NCBI GenBank assembly: GCA_947247005.1
Contig: OX365946.1
Coordinates: 7,882,453 to 7,946,452, forward strand
Direction of reading: 5' to 3'
DNA from: Spisula solida
Lineage: Eukaryota > Mollusca > Bivalvia > Venerida > Mactridae
Length of the DNA stretch: 64,000 bases
Positions 50,336-63,650 of the stretch are shown one piece after another. Within the stretch, counting starts at the first letter, position 1; the number at the start of each line of letters is the position of its first letter. The position numbers and the translations under genes are program-made. The notes below the pieces were generated by a model. The model did no database searches and was not told where the DNA came from. It saw only the letters and a program-made list of their open reading frames with translations.

Positions 50336-51091
50336 TATGCCCCGGTATCGATAGATTGGGAGGCATATAATGATTCACCTGTCCGTCCGGTTAACCCAAA
50401 TTGACCGTTTCTTCTGACATCAGTATGGCTTGCTACAAAGCCTCCATACTTGCATGGATGTTGTTTATGAACACTCTCCAAATGCCTGTATCACCTGATC
50501 CCATTTTCACCTTCACCTAATTTTGGACTTAGACTTATTGAAGGGCCAAATTCTTGGTTAACACAAATTGACCTTTTCTTCTAGCATTAATGTGGCTAGC
50601 TACAAAGCTTTCATACTTGCATGGATGTTGTATATGAACACTCTCCACACGCCTGTATCGCCTAACCTCATTTTTACCTTCACCTTGACCTCATTTGAAC
50701 TTAAAGACTTATTAAAAGGCCAAATTCTTGGTTAACCCAAATTGACCGTTTCTTCTAGCATTAACATGGATTGCTACAAAGGTTTCATACTTGCATGGAT
50801 GTTGTATTTGATCATTCTCAACACACCTATATCACCTAATCTCATTTTGACCTTCACATTGACCTAATTTTGGACTTAGATTTATTAAGCGTCCAGTTCT
50901 TGTTAGCCCAAATGTCGCCTTACATCAAGGCGTTGCCTTCAAACTTGTTTACCATCATTATTTTAACCCCCTTACATTATCAAAGCCATATTACACTACA
51001 TGTTAACAGAATAATGGTCCCTGATAGACTTAGCTTTTTTATGGACAAGACTTCCATGGGGGCATAAGCGTTTATTGAACGCAGTTTTTAT
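50336..51091 (+). mobile_element. bivalve-type element with ~172 bp tandem core, plus copy
   Basis: It begins TTATGCCCCGG and ends GGGGGCATAAGCGTTTATTG, so TTATGCCCC/GGGGCATAA form short inverted ends. (T/C)TAACCCAAATTGACC-type unit starts lie at 50391, 50558, 50732 and about 50903. It is the intact counterpart of 40883-41533 in the opposite orientation, 9.5 kb away. No protein-coding capacity seen. Confidence 0.8.
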
Positions 51092-51440
51092 CTGTTGATG
51101 ATAAAACGACGGTAAGACATTATAGTCAAAATTGTAATCATTAATATTGTATGAGAAATAGATTATTGTAGATTATATCACAATCCCAAGTGACGACAAA
51201 TGTATCCGCATTGTCACGGATTTCTCGCAATCGTAGACGCCATATCGACCTTAACCCGAGGTTTACTTATTGACTCTTCTTTCCATGGAATAAAACCCGT
51301 TTGTAATACATCCGAGGAATTCCAGAAATCCAATATAATGCACACACTAACACCAGAATCGAGTGTCGTAAGATTATATTTGATTTGATATTTATCTATT
51401 ACAGGTCTATTTGATTGTGATATTAAACATATGACTTTGT

Positions 51441-51540
51441 TACGTGGAATATAGGGATGGTGTTTATTGTTTAGGAGTTATGCACATATAGGTGACACCG
51501 TTGTAATAATAAACGTTCCGTAGATTATCAGGTACCGTGT
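51441..51540 (+). repeat. 100 bp dispersed repeat, copy 1
   Basis: It shares ATAGGTGACACCGTTGTAAT, AAACGTTC.GTAGATTATCA and GTACCGTGT with 55401-55500, same orientation, exactly 3960 bp away. Family unknown. Confidence 0.75.
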
Positions 51541-51588
51541 CGCTGATTAACCTTCAACATAGAAAAATATCAAGGAAAACGTTCAAAC

Positions 51589-51792
51589 CTTAAAACCTAC
51601 GGGACCAATATGTTACCATGGTAACCGGAAGTGTTAGGAATAAAATGAACCTCAATACTTTGTATGTGCATGGATACGACTAAGTCCTGAAAGTTTCAGG
51701 AAAATCGGTGACTATGCGTGCCGCAGCTCTTCTTTAAAACTTTGGTTTTCTCAGAGAACTGCTCTTAAAACCTACGGGACCAATATGTTATG
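51589..51792 (+). repeat. 27 bp direct repeat, 175 bp apart
   Basis: CTTAAAACCTACGGGACCAA plus TATGTTA occurs at 51589-51615 and 51764-51790 without mismatch. The spacing suggests two units of a ~175 bp repeat whose remainder has diverged. Confidence 0.8.
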
Positions 51793-52308
51793 TGTTGTCA
51801 TGCGATCGGGCTCGATTGTCAAAAACTAGGTTCAAACGTTTCAGGAGAGACAAAATACTGATTCATTTTATTAATCCTATTGTGCAATATAATAAATGTA
51901 TATTGAAGCTGACACTTATATTTCATACAATGATAGGGGTATGCCTCATGAAATACCATGATGCCTAAAATAGTGAACTACCACATCCTAAGATCATATT
52001 TCATCCGACAGAGTACATACATATTGTACATTTCTACAACTCTCATATGCAAGGGATATATATACATTTTGTCTGTTTCTAACAACAAGCTTTAAGACTT
52101 TGAAAGTGTCATATCACGTATATTAAGGAAATCCACTGATAATATATTGTAAGAGCGAATTATGGTCTTAATTTGCAAGTCATTTTAATAAAACGCCAGG
52201 TACGATACATTGGCTATCCAGATAAACATACTTATACCACAGGAAACTGATATTTTAATTTAAATGGCCCAAAACACTATCCAAGCCTGATTTTGACCAG
52301 TACCCGTA

Positions 52309-53222
52309 GGGGCGACCGGGGCTAGTCCGGCCTCGGGGCATGTTCGGCATATGGTTGTTTAAAGCGTGTGAACCAAGTTATAGAGGTGTCATGCATATTG
52401 TTATGTCACTTGTGATGTCTTTATCCATTTAAGTACACAGATAACCGTCTTGAAATAGTGTGTGTCGGTTTGGGTACAAAACTTCATTATTTCGATTGTT
52501 GAGTAATTGTTTTACATCTACATCAGTTTTTGTTTTTCATGAGATCCATTTAGATTCCAACTAAATCAATATATGTGAATGTGCTTTAATATAGTTCCAT
52601 GTAATTGTGCACCATACAAGGAGGTGCCATGTGACGTGTTTGTATCTACTACTTGGGGCTAGTTCGGCCCCTATAGCATATAGCGTTTAAATTTGGATTC
52701 AAAATGTTTTTTTTTAATTTGCCAAAACAGGATTATAATGCTAGACAAAGGAGTCGGGATCAATGCACTTAACAGACCAAGAATTGGACCCGTTTTCCAA
52801 AAAAACCTTTTTTCGTCTATTTTCATTTTTTCATTTAGTTATTGTGCTATCTGTCCGGATATATCCAGTGAAATTTCAGTGCTGCAAATCAATAATGTCT
52901 AGGGGTTCACAATCTAAGGACCATTAGGACTTCAAGACGTGAGTTTCATGCTCAATATTCATTTTTTTCCACGAAATACAAATAATATATCATAAAGTCT
53001 CTGACCGCCGACTTTCCCCGTGGGGCAAGTTCGGCCACCTTGACCTGATCAATTTAAGCAAATATTACTTCAATACATACAAAGAAACACTGAAGGAAGT
53101 AATTGAGCTAGTTCCGCCTCATTATGCCTTACCTAAATATAAGTTTTCAGAGACCAAACTAGATAAACTGTTTGTAAAAGGTAATTTTTCTAAAAAAGGG
53201 CCGAACAAGCCCCGGTCTCCCC
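52309..53222. mobile_element. 914 bp TA-flanked element with repeated GGGGCTAGTTCGGCC motif
   Basis: Tips GGGGCGACCGGGGCTAGTCC and (right, inward) GGGGAGACCGGGGCTTGTTC are inverted over about 26 bp, flanked by TA (52307-52308 and 53223-53224). The motif GGGGCTAGTTCGGCC or a near match occurs at 52318, 52655 and 53022 (+), a weak one at about 53105, and in reverse at 53199. No transposase frame. Like 17573-20342, it combines a TA target with a motif repeated inside. Confidence 0.83.
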
Positions 53223-53792
53223 TATGGGCCATATATATTAAAGGTTCCTGGGTTTAAACACACATACAGGGTGACAATTAATATATGTCGGGGTAACACA
53301 ATTTGATAACTGTGTCGATGTTTGTCTTAGAGATATTTATAAGATAAACAATTAAAAATGTGTATTACATAAAGAACGCCATGGCTACATGCATAGTGTC
53401 ATTAGTGACGTCATACATTCCATAGAATATGCAAATAGCAGACGCGTACAATATTATCAAGCTGTACTATTTAGTTTGGATATTTCCTCTCATTAATCAG
53501 AAGAAGGGTATCAAAGTGTATCAATATGCTGATATACCTTCTACAAAGCAAATCAGAAGATTACCGTTCCAAGTGTAAATCCTGCGGGAGTATCTATATA
53601 TAAGTTCTTTTACCCACACTGCCGTTCAGATGAGAAAATCAAGCAAGTGCACCAAATAAATTACAGTTAGAGGAAAACACAGTCATGCAGATCTTGTATT
53701 GTTAGGGGGGTGCTACAAATATATCTCAAAATGTTACTTTTGACTAAATGAGTCTGCCCCATCAGCATTTTTCTCGATATTTTAAGCACCCA

Positions 53793-54028
53793 TCCATAGA
53801 CCAACCTCCTCAATCGCCGTACTTGAGCCCACTAGATTGTTTATAAACGGGATATGTTAAGGGTAGGGTTAATACATGTACTATTTAACAAACCATACAA
53901 TAATGACATAGCTATCGAAATACTCCATTCGGTGAGAAATACAAAGAGTTGATTTTGCAGTGTGCAAAGACATGATAAGAAATTTTGATGTCGCTCTCAG
54001 CTTTTTAAATAATAAGAGGTCATGTTAA
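53793..54028 (+). pseudogene. mariner transposase C-terminus, decayed
   Basis: The translation SIDQPPQSPYLSPLDCL, stop, TGYVKGRVN matches the mariner block WPPRSPDLTPCDFFLWGYVKDKVY; the final catalytic Asp of DD34D is kept in SPLD. A later piece in another frame, MIRNFDVALSFLNNKRSC and a stop, fits the C-terminal end of the protein. Stops between pieces make it non-functional. TACAGGGTGACAATTAATAT at 53266 looks like a mariner left tip, but I found no right partner. Confidence 0.82.
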
Positions 54029-54589
54029 ACACCTACTTCAGACAATTTAAGTGATTGATCCAGGACGTAAATTCGTAAAACGAAATTTGCACATGTGCTT
54101 AAATAATGAATATGCATTGAGAATTGAACAATTAATCAAATAATTGAATTAAATAAAATGAATCGATTCCAGTCCCGTACACTTGCGTTAAAAAGACAAT
54201 CACAAGTTTGTTTACTGACATCATAAATGCGCAACCAAACTTAACAATGGCTTACTGAATGCTGACATTAAATAATCAACACTTAAGCATGACGACCTTA
54301 TCATCCATACACGCATTGAAGCAATAGCAAAATGTCGAATTCAAGAACAATTGTCGTATTCTTATCATTACATATAAACCAATTATAGAGATGTATTTAC
54401 TTAATCCTCTTCACGCCATTGGAGCAAATGTCATTCAAAACACCTGTGCACGGTGTTCGATCTGTGACCTTAGCTTTAACGTTAACAATAATATTCATGG
54501 AATCATCTCATAAAATGTTAAAGCATAACCCTGACGCGTTTTTATGAAACTTGACAAACATCACTATACAGCAGTTTTACCGATTTTTC

Positions 54590-54821
54590 CATTACCCAGT
54601 GAAACGTACACGTTCAACGGTTTCACAAGGTAATGGACAAAACGGCACATCCGCTGAAAAATATTTTTCTTTCATGGAAAGCAAATTATTGTCCCCTTAG
54701 CGTGGCGTATATTTCATAGAAATCGATGAAGAAACAAAATACTTATGACTTTTTTATTTTCGAATGTTTACACATTTCTTCTTGTAACTGTAGTCAAAAG
54801 TCACGTGGTATTGCTACACTG
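54590..54821 (-). mobile_element. partial arm of the 45630-49464 fold-back family
   Basis: CCCCTTAGCGTGG, TATATTTCATAGAAATCGAT, AAATACTTATG and the terminal TCACGTGGTATTGCTACACTG align with the right arm of the large element (about 49325-49464). A local GTTTC/GAAAC inverted pair lies at its inner end. This is a truncated, older copy, and confirms that CAGTGTNGCAATACCACGTG is the family tip. Confidence 0.82.
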
Positions 54822-55400
54822 GATAATGTGGATAAAATAAAATACCGGTATTTCGGATAGTACCGCGGAAAAAATCATATTACGTTTGTCGCAATACGGC
54901 AATACTGCGCACCATCTAATACATGAGTGACAATGACAGTGTTGATCCACGAAATCGCAATTTGGAAAGTTAACGAACTAGCGTGATAAGGGATCGAGAA
55001 AAAAGGATTTTTTCACAATCTTTCAAATACACTCGTCATCCATTAAAGTGCACCTGAAACATTACCACCGAGTTGTTATGTCGCTCCTAAGACGGAAATC
55101 ACTCAAACGTTGGCGTTCCATTGGAACATTAAGTTAGTTTTTATTGTATAATATATACGTATACATGTGTAAAGAAAAACTAAGGTTATCAGAAAATAAA
55201 TGTCAGGATAAGCCATTGATTTTGTCTTCGTAACCTACACTGCGGCGGTTCCGCGCGACAGAATACGTTAAGCCAACTTGTCGTCTGCTTTTGTAGAGCG
55301 ACACTCACTGGCGATCGATTCATATGTTAAGTTTATGCAATTGTCCATGATTCTACAATAAAGCACTCATCAAACCGTTTTATAGTTGGTTGCAGTTTGT

Positions 55401-55500
55401 TGCGTGGATTATAGTGATGGTGCTACTGGATTAGGGTTAATCCACCTATAGGTGACACCGTTGTAATGATTAAACGTTCTGTAGATTATCATGTACCGTG
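55401..55500 (+). repeat. 100 bp dispersed repeat, copy 2
   Basis: Partner of 51441-51540; see there for the shared blocks. Confidence 0.75.
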
Positions 55501-58500
55501 TGGTAAATTTACCATAAATAGATCAAGGCACGCGGAAGCATCGGATTAACTAAAACTTTCACAAGAACTCAACTTGATTAAAACAAATTAAAGTTATTGA
55601 TTGACATTTACATTCTAGGAGTGTTGAATTTAAATATTAATTCCTGGAATTCTAATATCAATCTTCAAGATGCACGCATATGGCGGTGAGTGGTAATTGC
55701 ATTTTTCACAAAAAATACTATTTTCTAATACAATTTTATAGCTTGAAACGTTTGTTTCCCATTTGAAAGTATGCTCAACCTCTATTTTATTTTTGGAAAA
55801 CGATTCTCTAGACAAATTTCTGTATGTATATGTTCTCTTGCTATGGCGCTCGCGTTTGTTTGATTTTTAACCCTAATAATCTACTTTCAACAAATATGCA
55901 ACATGTTCATTTTGTTCCAAATAATAGATTAATTAGAAACTCATTCATCGCTCGAAACGATATTGCTAATTGTGATTGCTTTGATTTAAACTACAGAATG
56001 ATCGACGTCTTTTGTTTCGCAATTTAACTATTTATATTTCAATCGTTTTAAGAAAATTGGAGCATTGCAGAAGTTGCTAAAGCCGATGATGGAAATATTG
56101 TGTAATAACTAACTGTCAATGCATGTTGATTTGATGAATAGGTGAGTAGGTTAATTCTGACAAATATTTATGTGGGAAAGAGACTTCTGGGTTTTCAAAA
56201 CATGCTCACCCATGGCCACCAATGACGAACACTCGGAAAGCTAACTAGTCGCAAAACAAACACATGCATGCTTCGCAAACGCATAAGTTTCAAGAACCGC
56301 GTATGAATCTATTCGCGCTCAAAGGGAAGCTATAAAACGTGCTTTGGATATTTGTTCAGTATTATATCAATTTTGTACTAGATAATAAACTATAATAGTC
56401 TTGGCGCCGTCATACAGCTGGTATGATGTCACTTAATTCGTTCTAATAATGTACAGTTGTGCACGAAGACTAACTTTGCATCAATTTATATGTATGGTTA
56501 TTAACATGTGTATGCATGTCGAAGTACCTAGTAAAGTTAAAAAGGATAACATAAATCAAGAATTAGACAAATAAAAATTAATGCACATCACATACTAATG
56601 AGAAAAATAAGGTCATGATAATTTACGAATGTCAAGACAATGACTAAGTAGACAAAGTAGTTTTGATCAGATACAATACCATCTGAACCACTGCTCATAC
56701 GATACATATATAACCTGAAACCTAGCCCATGCGTTATTTCACGTGATACTGTACAGTAGAAGCTTGTTACGATTTTAAACATATAAAAACGGCGTGTGTA
56801 CTGCAATAAACACAATTTTATAGAACCCATGTTGTCATCTAAAATACAAACTTTGACCGAGTTCCCGTATTGTTCCTCGTCTACCTAAAAGTGGGATTTT
56901 CTCTGATATATTTTAGCTAAAGAACGTCTGTATACATATTTTCCTGCAATCACTCTCCCTTTATAGCCATACATTCACAACATAATACTTCTCTCATTCA
57001 ATTATTCATAACGTTTGAAATGTATAATAATTATGAACTCATATAAACATGTAGGTAACATGTTGAAGAAATGCTTTTATTTAACTAAGTATAATACAGA
57101 GAAACTACCAGTAGCCAATATTTTAATCTCCAAACTTGGTAAAACTTTAGGCAAAATGTCAAAGTCCAAGTTGTTTTTCCCTGCTGAGAATTATTTACCA
57201 ATATTTCCCTATTTCCCGGTTAACACACTATTTGGCCATACTGATTTGCTGCAATGAAGCCATCTGTTAAGATACCTATGTTTACAGTATAGGGCATCAT
57301 ATGGATCACAAATTTTCGATTTGCTTATAAAACATCAATGAACGAAACTACTTTTTCACCATTTAGAATACCTATCGTTAAAACTGTGATAACATGTATG
57401 AACACATAAATTAAAGTTAAAGCAGAAGGCATACACATTTACAAGTAAAACATATAATTACTAATCGGCCAGGGGAGGGGGAAGGCAGCATTCAACAGAA
57501 ACTGCAGATCACGAAAAGCACAAACAAGAATAGTTCGGCAACTTTACAATGCATATCTGTAATGTAGCACATAGTCTGTTGAATGCAGCTATTGCAATTC
57601 ATATCATCCATTAATGGCGAGGAGCTAATATTGGCTTATAAATGTTTCTCTTTTACGATTGTCACAGTTCTCTAGTGTATTTGTGAAATGTATCATTAGC
57701 CATTAGCGTTTCAGATTGTTCCTGTAATCCATTAATTTATTCCTTATAGAAGCGCATCACTTTATGTAATGTTTCAAAGCGTATAATGTGAATGTAATAT
57801 AACCCATTACGTGTACGTGAAACAGATTGGAAGTCTGAAATAGACAACAGAAAAACATCCTGAAGGAATATAGCACAATGTTTTACTTTGATATAAAATT
57901 ACTTGCTTGGGAAACCTGGCATGTTGATTATCTGCAACCGTATGGTAATTTGGTTATGTAGTTACCTTGTTTTCTGTGACTATATCTGAGTTAGACGCCT
58001 TTGACACAAGGACATATTTGATTTTGACTATACAAAATGTATATGTAAAGACCCTAGATTAAAACATAAGAGGTTCCATAAACAAAACACCAGCCAGTTG
58101 AATGACAATGTTTAGCATATATGATTGATCTGTAGTTAAATAAAGTCTGCTACAAAACAGAAGCTGAACGTGTGGTGTTATCATTGTTCTAGAGAACGTA
58201 TATCGTACACCTACGCATGGTTAATCAATTTATACGTAGAAAATGTGGATCTAGATAATATACATGTTGTGACGTGGTGACATCAAAGTGAAAACAATTT
58301 AATTCAAGATTTTCTAACTTAAATACTATGCATTCGATACATTCACTTACACTTGATGAGTTATGTTGTTCTCGTGCGTTCAACACGAGTTTTTAAATAC
58401 ATACATTGGTCAGTATAATCGGACAAAGATAAATGGGCCGGGCTATACATAGTACCAGAACATAAACATTCTTGTTTATCTTTTGCACCTGAAGTAAACT
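55501..58500. other. no gene; one dispersed-repeat member
   Basis: AT-rich DNA. The dispersed ~60 bp family appears on the minus strand at 57461-57525 (TTTCTGTTGAATGCTGCCTT). No recognisable exon in the short frames. Confidence 0.4.
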
Positions 58501-58534
58501 AATAAGTTGTACTAAACACACCACAATAAGCAAC

Positions 58535-58625
58535 GAGGAAATAGCTCAGTAAGTAAAGCGCAAGGTCCAGTCGCAACGAGGGTATGTTTCTTATTATGCG
58601 CGAGTTCGAATCTAACTCATTAGTT
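58535..58625 (+). mobile_element. tRNA-derived SINE head, long-spacer family
   Basis: A box TAGCTCAGTAAG (from 58542) and B box GAGTTCGAATCT (58602-58613). The segment GTATGTTTCTTATTATGCGC before the B box resembles the same region of the 50236 copy. It faces the 58715 copy head to head with about 90 bp between. Confidence 0.62.
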
Positions 58626-58714
58626 TTCTGAAATAAATAATTTGTTTATTCCATTTTGTCTTTTCTAGATTTTATAATTTAAAAGTGTTGAGGAAATGAA
58701 AAAAATAGACAATA

Positions 58715-58795
58715 AATGGATTCGAACCTGCGTACACAAAACATCCCTGGTAAATCATCTATAGGCTGACGCGTTACCACTGGGCCACTGGGACT
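58715..58795 (-). mobile_element. tRNA-derived SINE head, long-spacer family
   Basis: On the minus strand A box TGGCCCAGTGG (58777-58787), shared CCTATAGATGATTTACCA, TTGTGTACGCA and B box GGTTCGAATCC (58718-58728). Close relative of 50236-50325 in opposite orientation. Confidence 0.7.
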
Positions 58796-58800
58796 ATTGG

Positions 58801-61800
58801 AGAAAATAGTACCCCATGATCATGTCTACTACATGTTCCAGTTAATTAGATGTGAAGGCACTATTGTGATTATCTACTATTGCTAAATTTAGCCCTGCCA
58901 ATTATGTTTTATCCAACTATATAAGGCAATATATTACCTGAATACCCGACTGGACCGTGTAATCATGCATACTAAGCTTAATCGCTGTATATGCGTGCTT
59001 TAGGTATGTGGTCGTTAGTAAGGTTCATGTAGCTTTAATGTGTTAGGTCAAAAAGCTGTTAGCTAGTTGGGACGTAGATTAAAAACAGTTATCTGGTAAA
59101 TCGAGTTAAATCCCTGGAATTGTACTGACTCTTCTAAGAGTATACATTCATATTTATTTCTATGAATAGTGTCAGCACCCTCTTGACCTTGAATAGTTCC
59201 TTTATCGTCGAAATCTCAAATGTGTGTCCCCGTTATCCAATGGCCTAATAAGTTGTACTGTGTTCCATAAATGCATCCACATTGTTCCCTCCAGTTATAT
59301 ATGACAGAATAGTAGATTTACTTTTTCACCGAGTTCATATTCCCCATGTTTTACTTCAGCTAGTTACGTAGTCCCTGCACGTGCGACATCTTAAATTCCC
59401 TTATTATACTTCATATGTTGCAATCCCGTTACAGTTAGCAATAAAATACCGACCTATAGTGACCTAATTGTTCCACTATACATGCACGTATTATTTAAAA
59501 AGCTAATTGTTTACAACAAAAGCTAGCTTTCAATGTCAAATCACCATTGGCTGTTCAATATTTCGTTATAAACAATCTATCAGTATTATGATTTCCATTC
59601 AGAAACAAACATTGTTATTTAATAAAGGCATGCTGGTTTAAATCAATGACACTGGTTCTATAATCAATACGTCTAACAAATGAATTTTAATATAATTAAT
59701 GCACGTGATTGATAGTACATGACATACACCTAGTTGTGAGCATAGTTATTGTGATTTTGCTACCTAATGTTGAAACTGTAATTGATCCATGTTCTGGTTA
59801 GCGGCTAGTTTTACAGTCATGACTTGTGCTAATGATGATAAGTTCACACATAATGGTAATAGTGGCTGCAAGCGGCACGACGCATAACGACAGAACACCG
59901 TTATCGAGCTGATTTTTCTCTGTAGACTAATAAAATCACATAAATATATCATATCACAAATTCATTAGTGGATGCTTAGTGGGTATGTCGTTTAATCGGA
60001 TTAAAACTGGAGACATCACCGCCACGACCATCCTTCCCCTCAATAGTTTTATAATGGTTTTTGCAAGCAGAGTTCAAAGTCATTATACACACAAAACGAA
60101 TAATAAATATTGTACATTGAAGTAGACATAAAACAGTAACCGCACGAAGGGCACAACACGGAACTTACATATTACAAATCGCATTTATAAACGTGCACAA
60201 TAAAGTATATAACCGTAATAGCTACATACACAATCTATTATGGTTGGAAGCAAAACGATAATAAGGAATCAGACTGGGAGGAATGATAACACTGTACTAA
60301 GGGACATACTAATATAAAGTATGTATTTCTCGTTTCTATTGCTATGGAATAGCCTAACCACCGATGTAAATTTGATTTTATAAAGCGTCTACATAAGCAT
60401 AATAACAGTTTTATCAGACATTGCTTTTAAGACAAATGGATTAAAATATACAGAATGGTATAAATTTTGAATACTTGTTTGTAAGAGCGGAACAAAAAAC
60501 CCATTACAGCTATCTCGATTGCAAAAGCGTCGAAAGTGATACAAACAGCAATGTAGACGTACATGAACTTAAGATGTGTTAACAAAGGCAAGTAGATGTT
60601 GATCTCTCGGGAATGACTTGTGGCTTGATGGAATTACTAGTCTGTGTGTGATACAATCATCATACGACATCAATTGAGCCAACTACAATAGTATTCGTTC
60701 CTGGAATGGAAATCTGCAAAATAGTTAGAATTGACATGAAACTTGGTGCATGGACGCTGGACAAAGTATGTCTTATTTCTGTTATGTCAGTGTTTTTTTT
60801 GTCTCGGCCTGCTGTCTGTGCCATCTCTCACTTTGTTCATTGTTGTGCTCTTTACTTCCTCCTGAATCGGCCGCCGTATACCACTCACAATTATTCCGTT
60901 TTATCAACTAAACTAGTTTGATAACAGAATATCACCAATGAGATCAAAGTTGCAAACTTATTTTTTCACGTATTAATTTTCCAAAACATCAAACTATCGT
61001 ATACTCAACATGTATAAAGGCATGTGTTGTGTCGCGTGAACAAGTTATGGCGTGTGGATGTTGTATTACCAGAACGTCGCATATTGTTATTTCATTATGA
61101 AAAATATGCTTTTATTCATTCTACGCTCGGGTAGGTTATCTGATGAATTATTAAAATCAGAAAGGTTCCTGATAAATGATATATGATTCGCTAAGGTAGT
61201 TTATGAAAGTATATTATTTTATCACGTGCTGTTGCACTGGTGTACTGAATACACTTGCTCTTGCAATGTCATCGAAACAGTAAAGAACATATGACGCCTA
61301 TATTATTTCGCTATTCTAAATCGAGATCAACCGTTATATAGCAATTACATACTTTACATGCACAGACATTTCGTAGCCATACAGAAACGGCGGCAGCACC
61401 AAGCTGATCTCACGAGAGACATACACAGAATGTACCACACACATCCTCCAATAAAGGACATTTCAAGTAAGCCTATATACTGTATTTCACAATGAATGAT
61501 ACGTGACATGGTTTCTGAAATTAGTATATCACTATAGAGGGAGGTAATTGCAAATGAAACCTATAAATAAAAGAATAGGAAGACATTTTACAGCCGCCAT
61601 ACGGCACTAACTAATGCAGTAGAAGAATCATCTAATCGTATCACGTCGATGGTGGAGCCTCGACGGGCAATAGTGATACCTGGCCGGTTCAGATGCTAAT
61701 TCGCTAGACTTAACATATAAACCCTTTTATTAACAGCTTACGATTTCTATTTAACATTGGCTACGGTCATGCCACTTTCATATGGAGAGTTTGTCAGTCG

Positions 61801-63237
61801 TTTACTGACGAGCAAGTTACTCAGGGCTTAACAATATTTCCAGGAAATTGCGTTAGTCAATCATCTGTTGTACAAGTCTAAAAGTACGAACATCCTCACT
61901 GGAATCACAAATGATTCTGAACGCAGCCAATATATGCATTTAGGCATGTTGTAGTTTCATTGTGAAGTGCTATTTCATTGTAATTACTTTGAATTACATT
62001 AACTTTGTCCTTCCACTAACATGGCGTCAAATAAGGTTGTGAAAGTGAGCATTACCTTTATTAGCTTTTGATGTAAATTTCACTTTACAGGTTTGAGAGG
62101 TAATTCTTTACAGAGTAATCATTTGGAACAATTATTCTATCCCTTGGGAAATTATGTAGGTTATAATGTGGCGCTACAATAAACAGTGAGTGTGTAATTA
62201 TGTTAATAGACAAAGCACCAGTCACTGTTGAATAGACCGTAGCTCGATTAATCTATTGTGCTAAATAACAAGCTGTATGTTCAGACTGTAGAAGTTGTAC
62301 AGATCTCGTTCGAGTGCGATTAGAGAAACGTCATCCACACGATGCTACTATCTAAAATTATAACATCTAAAAGACATTTACCTCAAATACTCCTCGTAGA
62401 TTGTGTCTGTGTTATGGAACCATGTTATCGTGTCTGACATGTTGCTGTCAATTAGGTGTCTCAGGATGAATCACAGCATAGCTGTGTAAAATTAGTGTTG
62501 CCACTTTCTGAAACAGGTGATTGACTTTGCTCTCTACCGCAGAGTTTGGGGTCGTTTACCGAGGTTTATCTTTCCGATATAACGTATTGAGTGGCGTAGA
62601 TATTTCACAGGAAATGTCAGTCTGACTATACTAACACTGACACCTACGTATACATCTGCCATCTTGTTATTCAGTAACCAATATCAGTGCACACAATTCA
62701 TGGTGAAATGAAGTTCAAACCTACATTAATTTTAGGATGTAGTTAATAAAGCGGACGCAACACACGCAAGACGTACCTTTCCATATAGTGACATCACCAT
62801 ACAGACATACAGACCTTCAGAATAAGAAGATATGCAATGCAATACCTTAATGCATTTCGGGAAAGTGTTAAGAGTAGGGATATTTTTTATTCGGTTATGA
62901 CACCAAGTTTGTTATTAATTTAATGGTTGCATAAATACTCAAAATGCTAACACGATTTTATCTAGATATAGAAAAAGGTTTACTACGGAATTTTAAAATT
63001 TATTTCTTATTTCTTGATTTTATGTGTTTTACATAACAAAGAAACAGTTTAATATGTCTGTTACAATTTAACAGGCAGTTTAACTTATTAAGAATACGAT
63101 GCATCTTGGCGACTGTTGTCGCCCTTAAGTATGGATCAAAGCTACAGTTACAGTAATTGTATAAACCGCCCATCGACAGTTGAAGCAAACATACTGTAAA
63201 TAGAGCGATACCCTTCCCGAAGAAAAACACACTTATA
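58801..63237. other. no gene; one dispersed-repeat member
   Basis: Apart from a weak dispersed-repeat member at 60785-60880 (+) I see no array, TIR, RNA or recognisable exon. This is the longest featureless stretch and may be intergenic or intronic unique DNA. Confidence 0.4.
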
Positions 63238-63650
63238 CCAAAAACCCACTTAAAACCAACTTATTAGTGGGTTTTTCCTGCGTTTTTTGACAAAAGTATG
63301 CTAAAAGCGAGTTTTTCCTGGGTTTTTAACAAATAAGTGTGTTTTTTGTTGGCAAAAGTGAGTTTTTTGTATCTTGAAGTGGGTCTTTTGATCAAATAAG
63401 TGGGTTAAAGTGCGTCTTTTAATATCTGAAGTGTGTTTTTGTTGGTCTTTTAATAAATGAAGTTGGTTAAAGTGGGTCTTTAAAGAAAATAAGTTGGCTA
63501 AAGTGCGTCTTTTAAATAATGATATTCTCAGATGTGGGTTAAAGTTGGTTTTAAGTTGGTCTTTTACTTTTTAGATAAGATTGCGCTTTGTGAGCTTCAC
63601 ATGCAAAAGACTCACTTAAAACCAACTTCTGGAAGAAGTTGGTCTTTTCT
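63238..63650. repeat. degenerate ~20-35 bp array of AAGTGGGTCTTTT units
   Basis: About ten units of AAGTGGGT(C/T)TTTT or AAGTTGGTTAAAGTG with ATCAAAT/ATAAATG spacers. At both ends the complementary form ACTTAAAACCAACTT appears, so the first 40 and last 40 bases can each fold into a hairpin (AAAAACCCACT/AGTGGGTTTTT at 63240-63276). Family unknown. Confidence 0.85.

Noticed and set aside
62015..62060. Possible first exon ATGGCGTCAAATAAGG... before GTGAGC; similar ATGGCGGACATAG at 23666
   Set aside because: Good start context but only a few codons, with no recognisable following exon. Transcript data would be needed.
63000..63230. 76-codon minus-strand frame with signal-peptide-like start and cysteines
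   Set aside because: It starts at GTG, not ATG, and the composition is what AT-rich DNA gives by chance.
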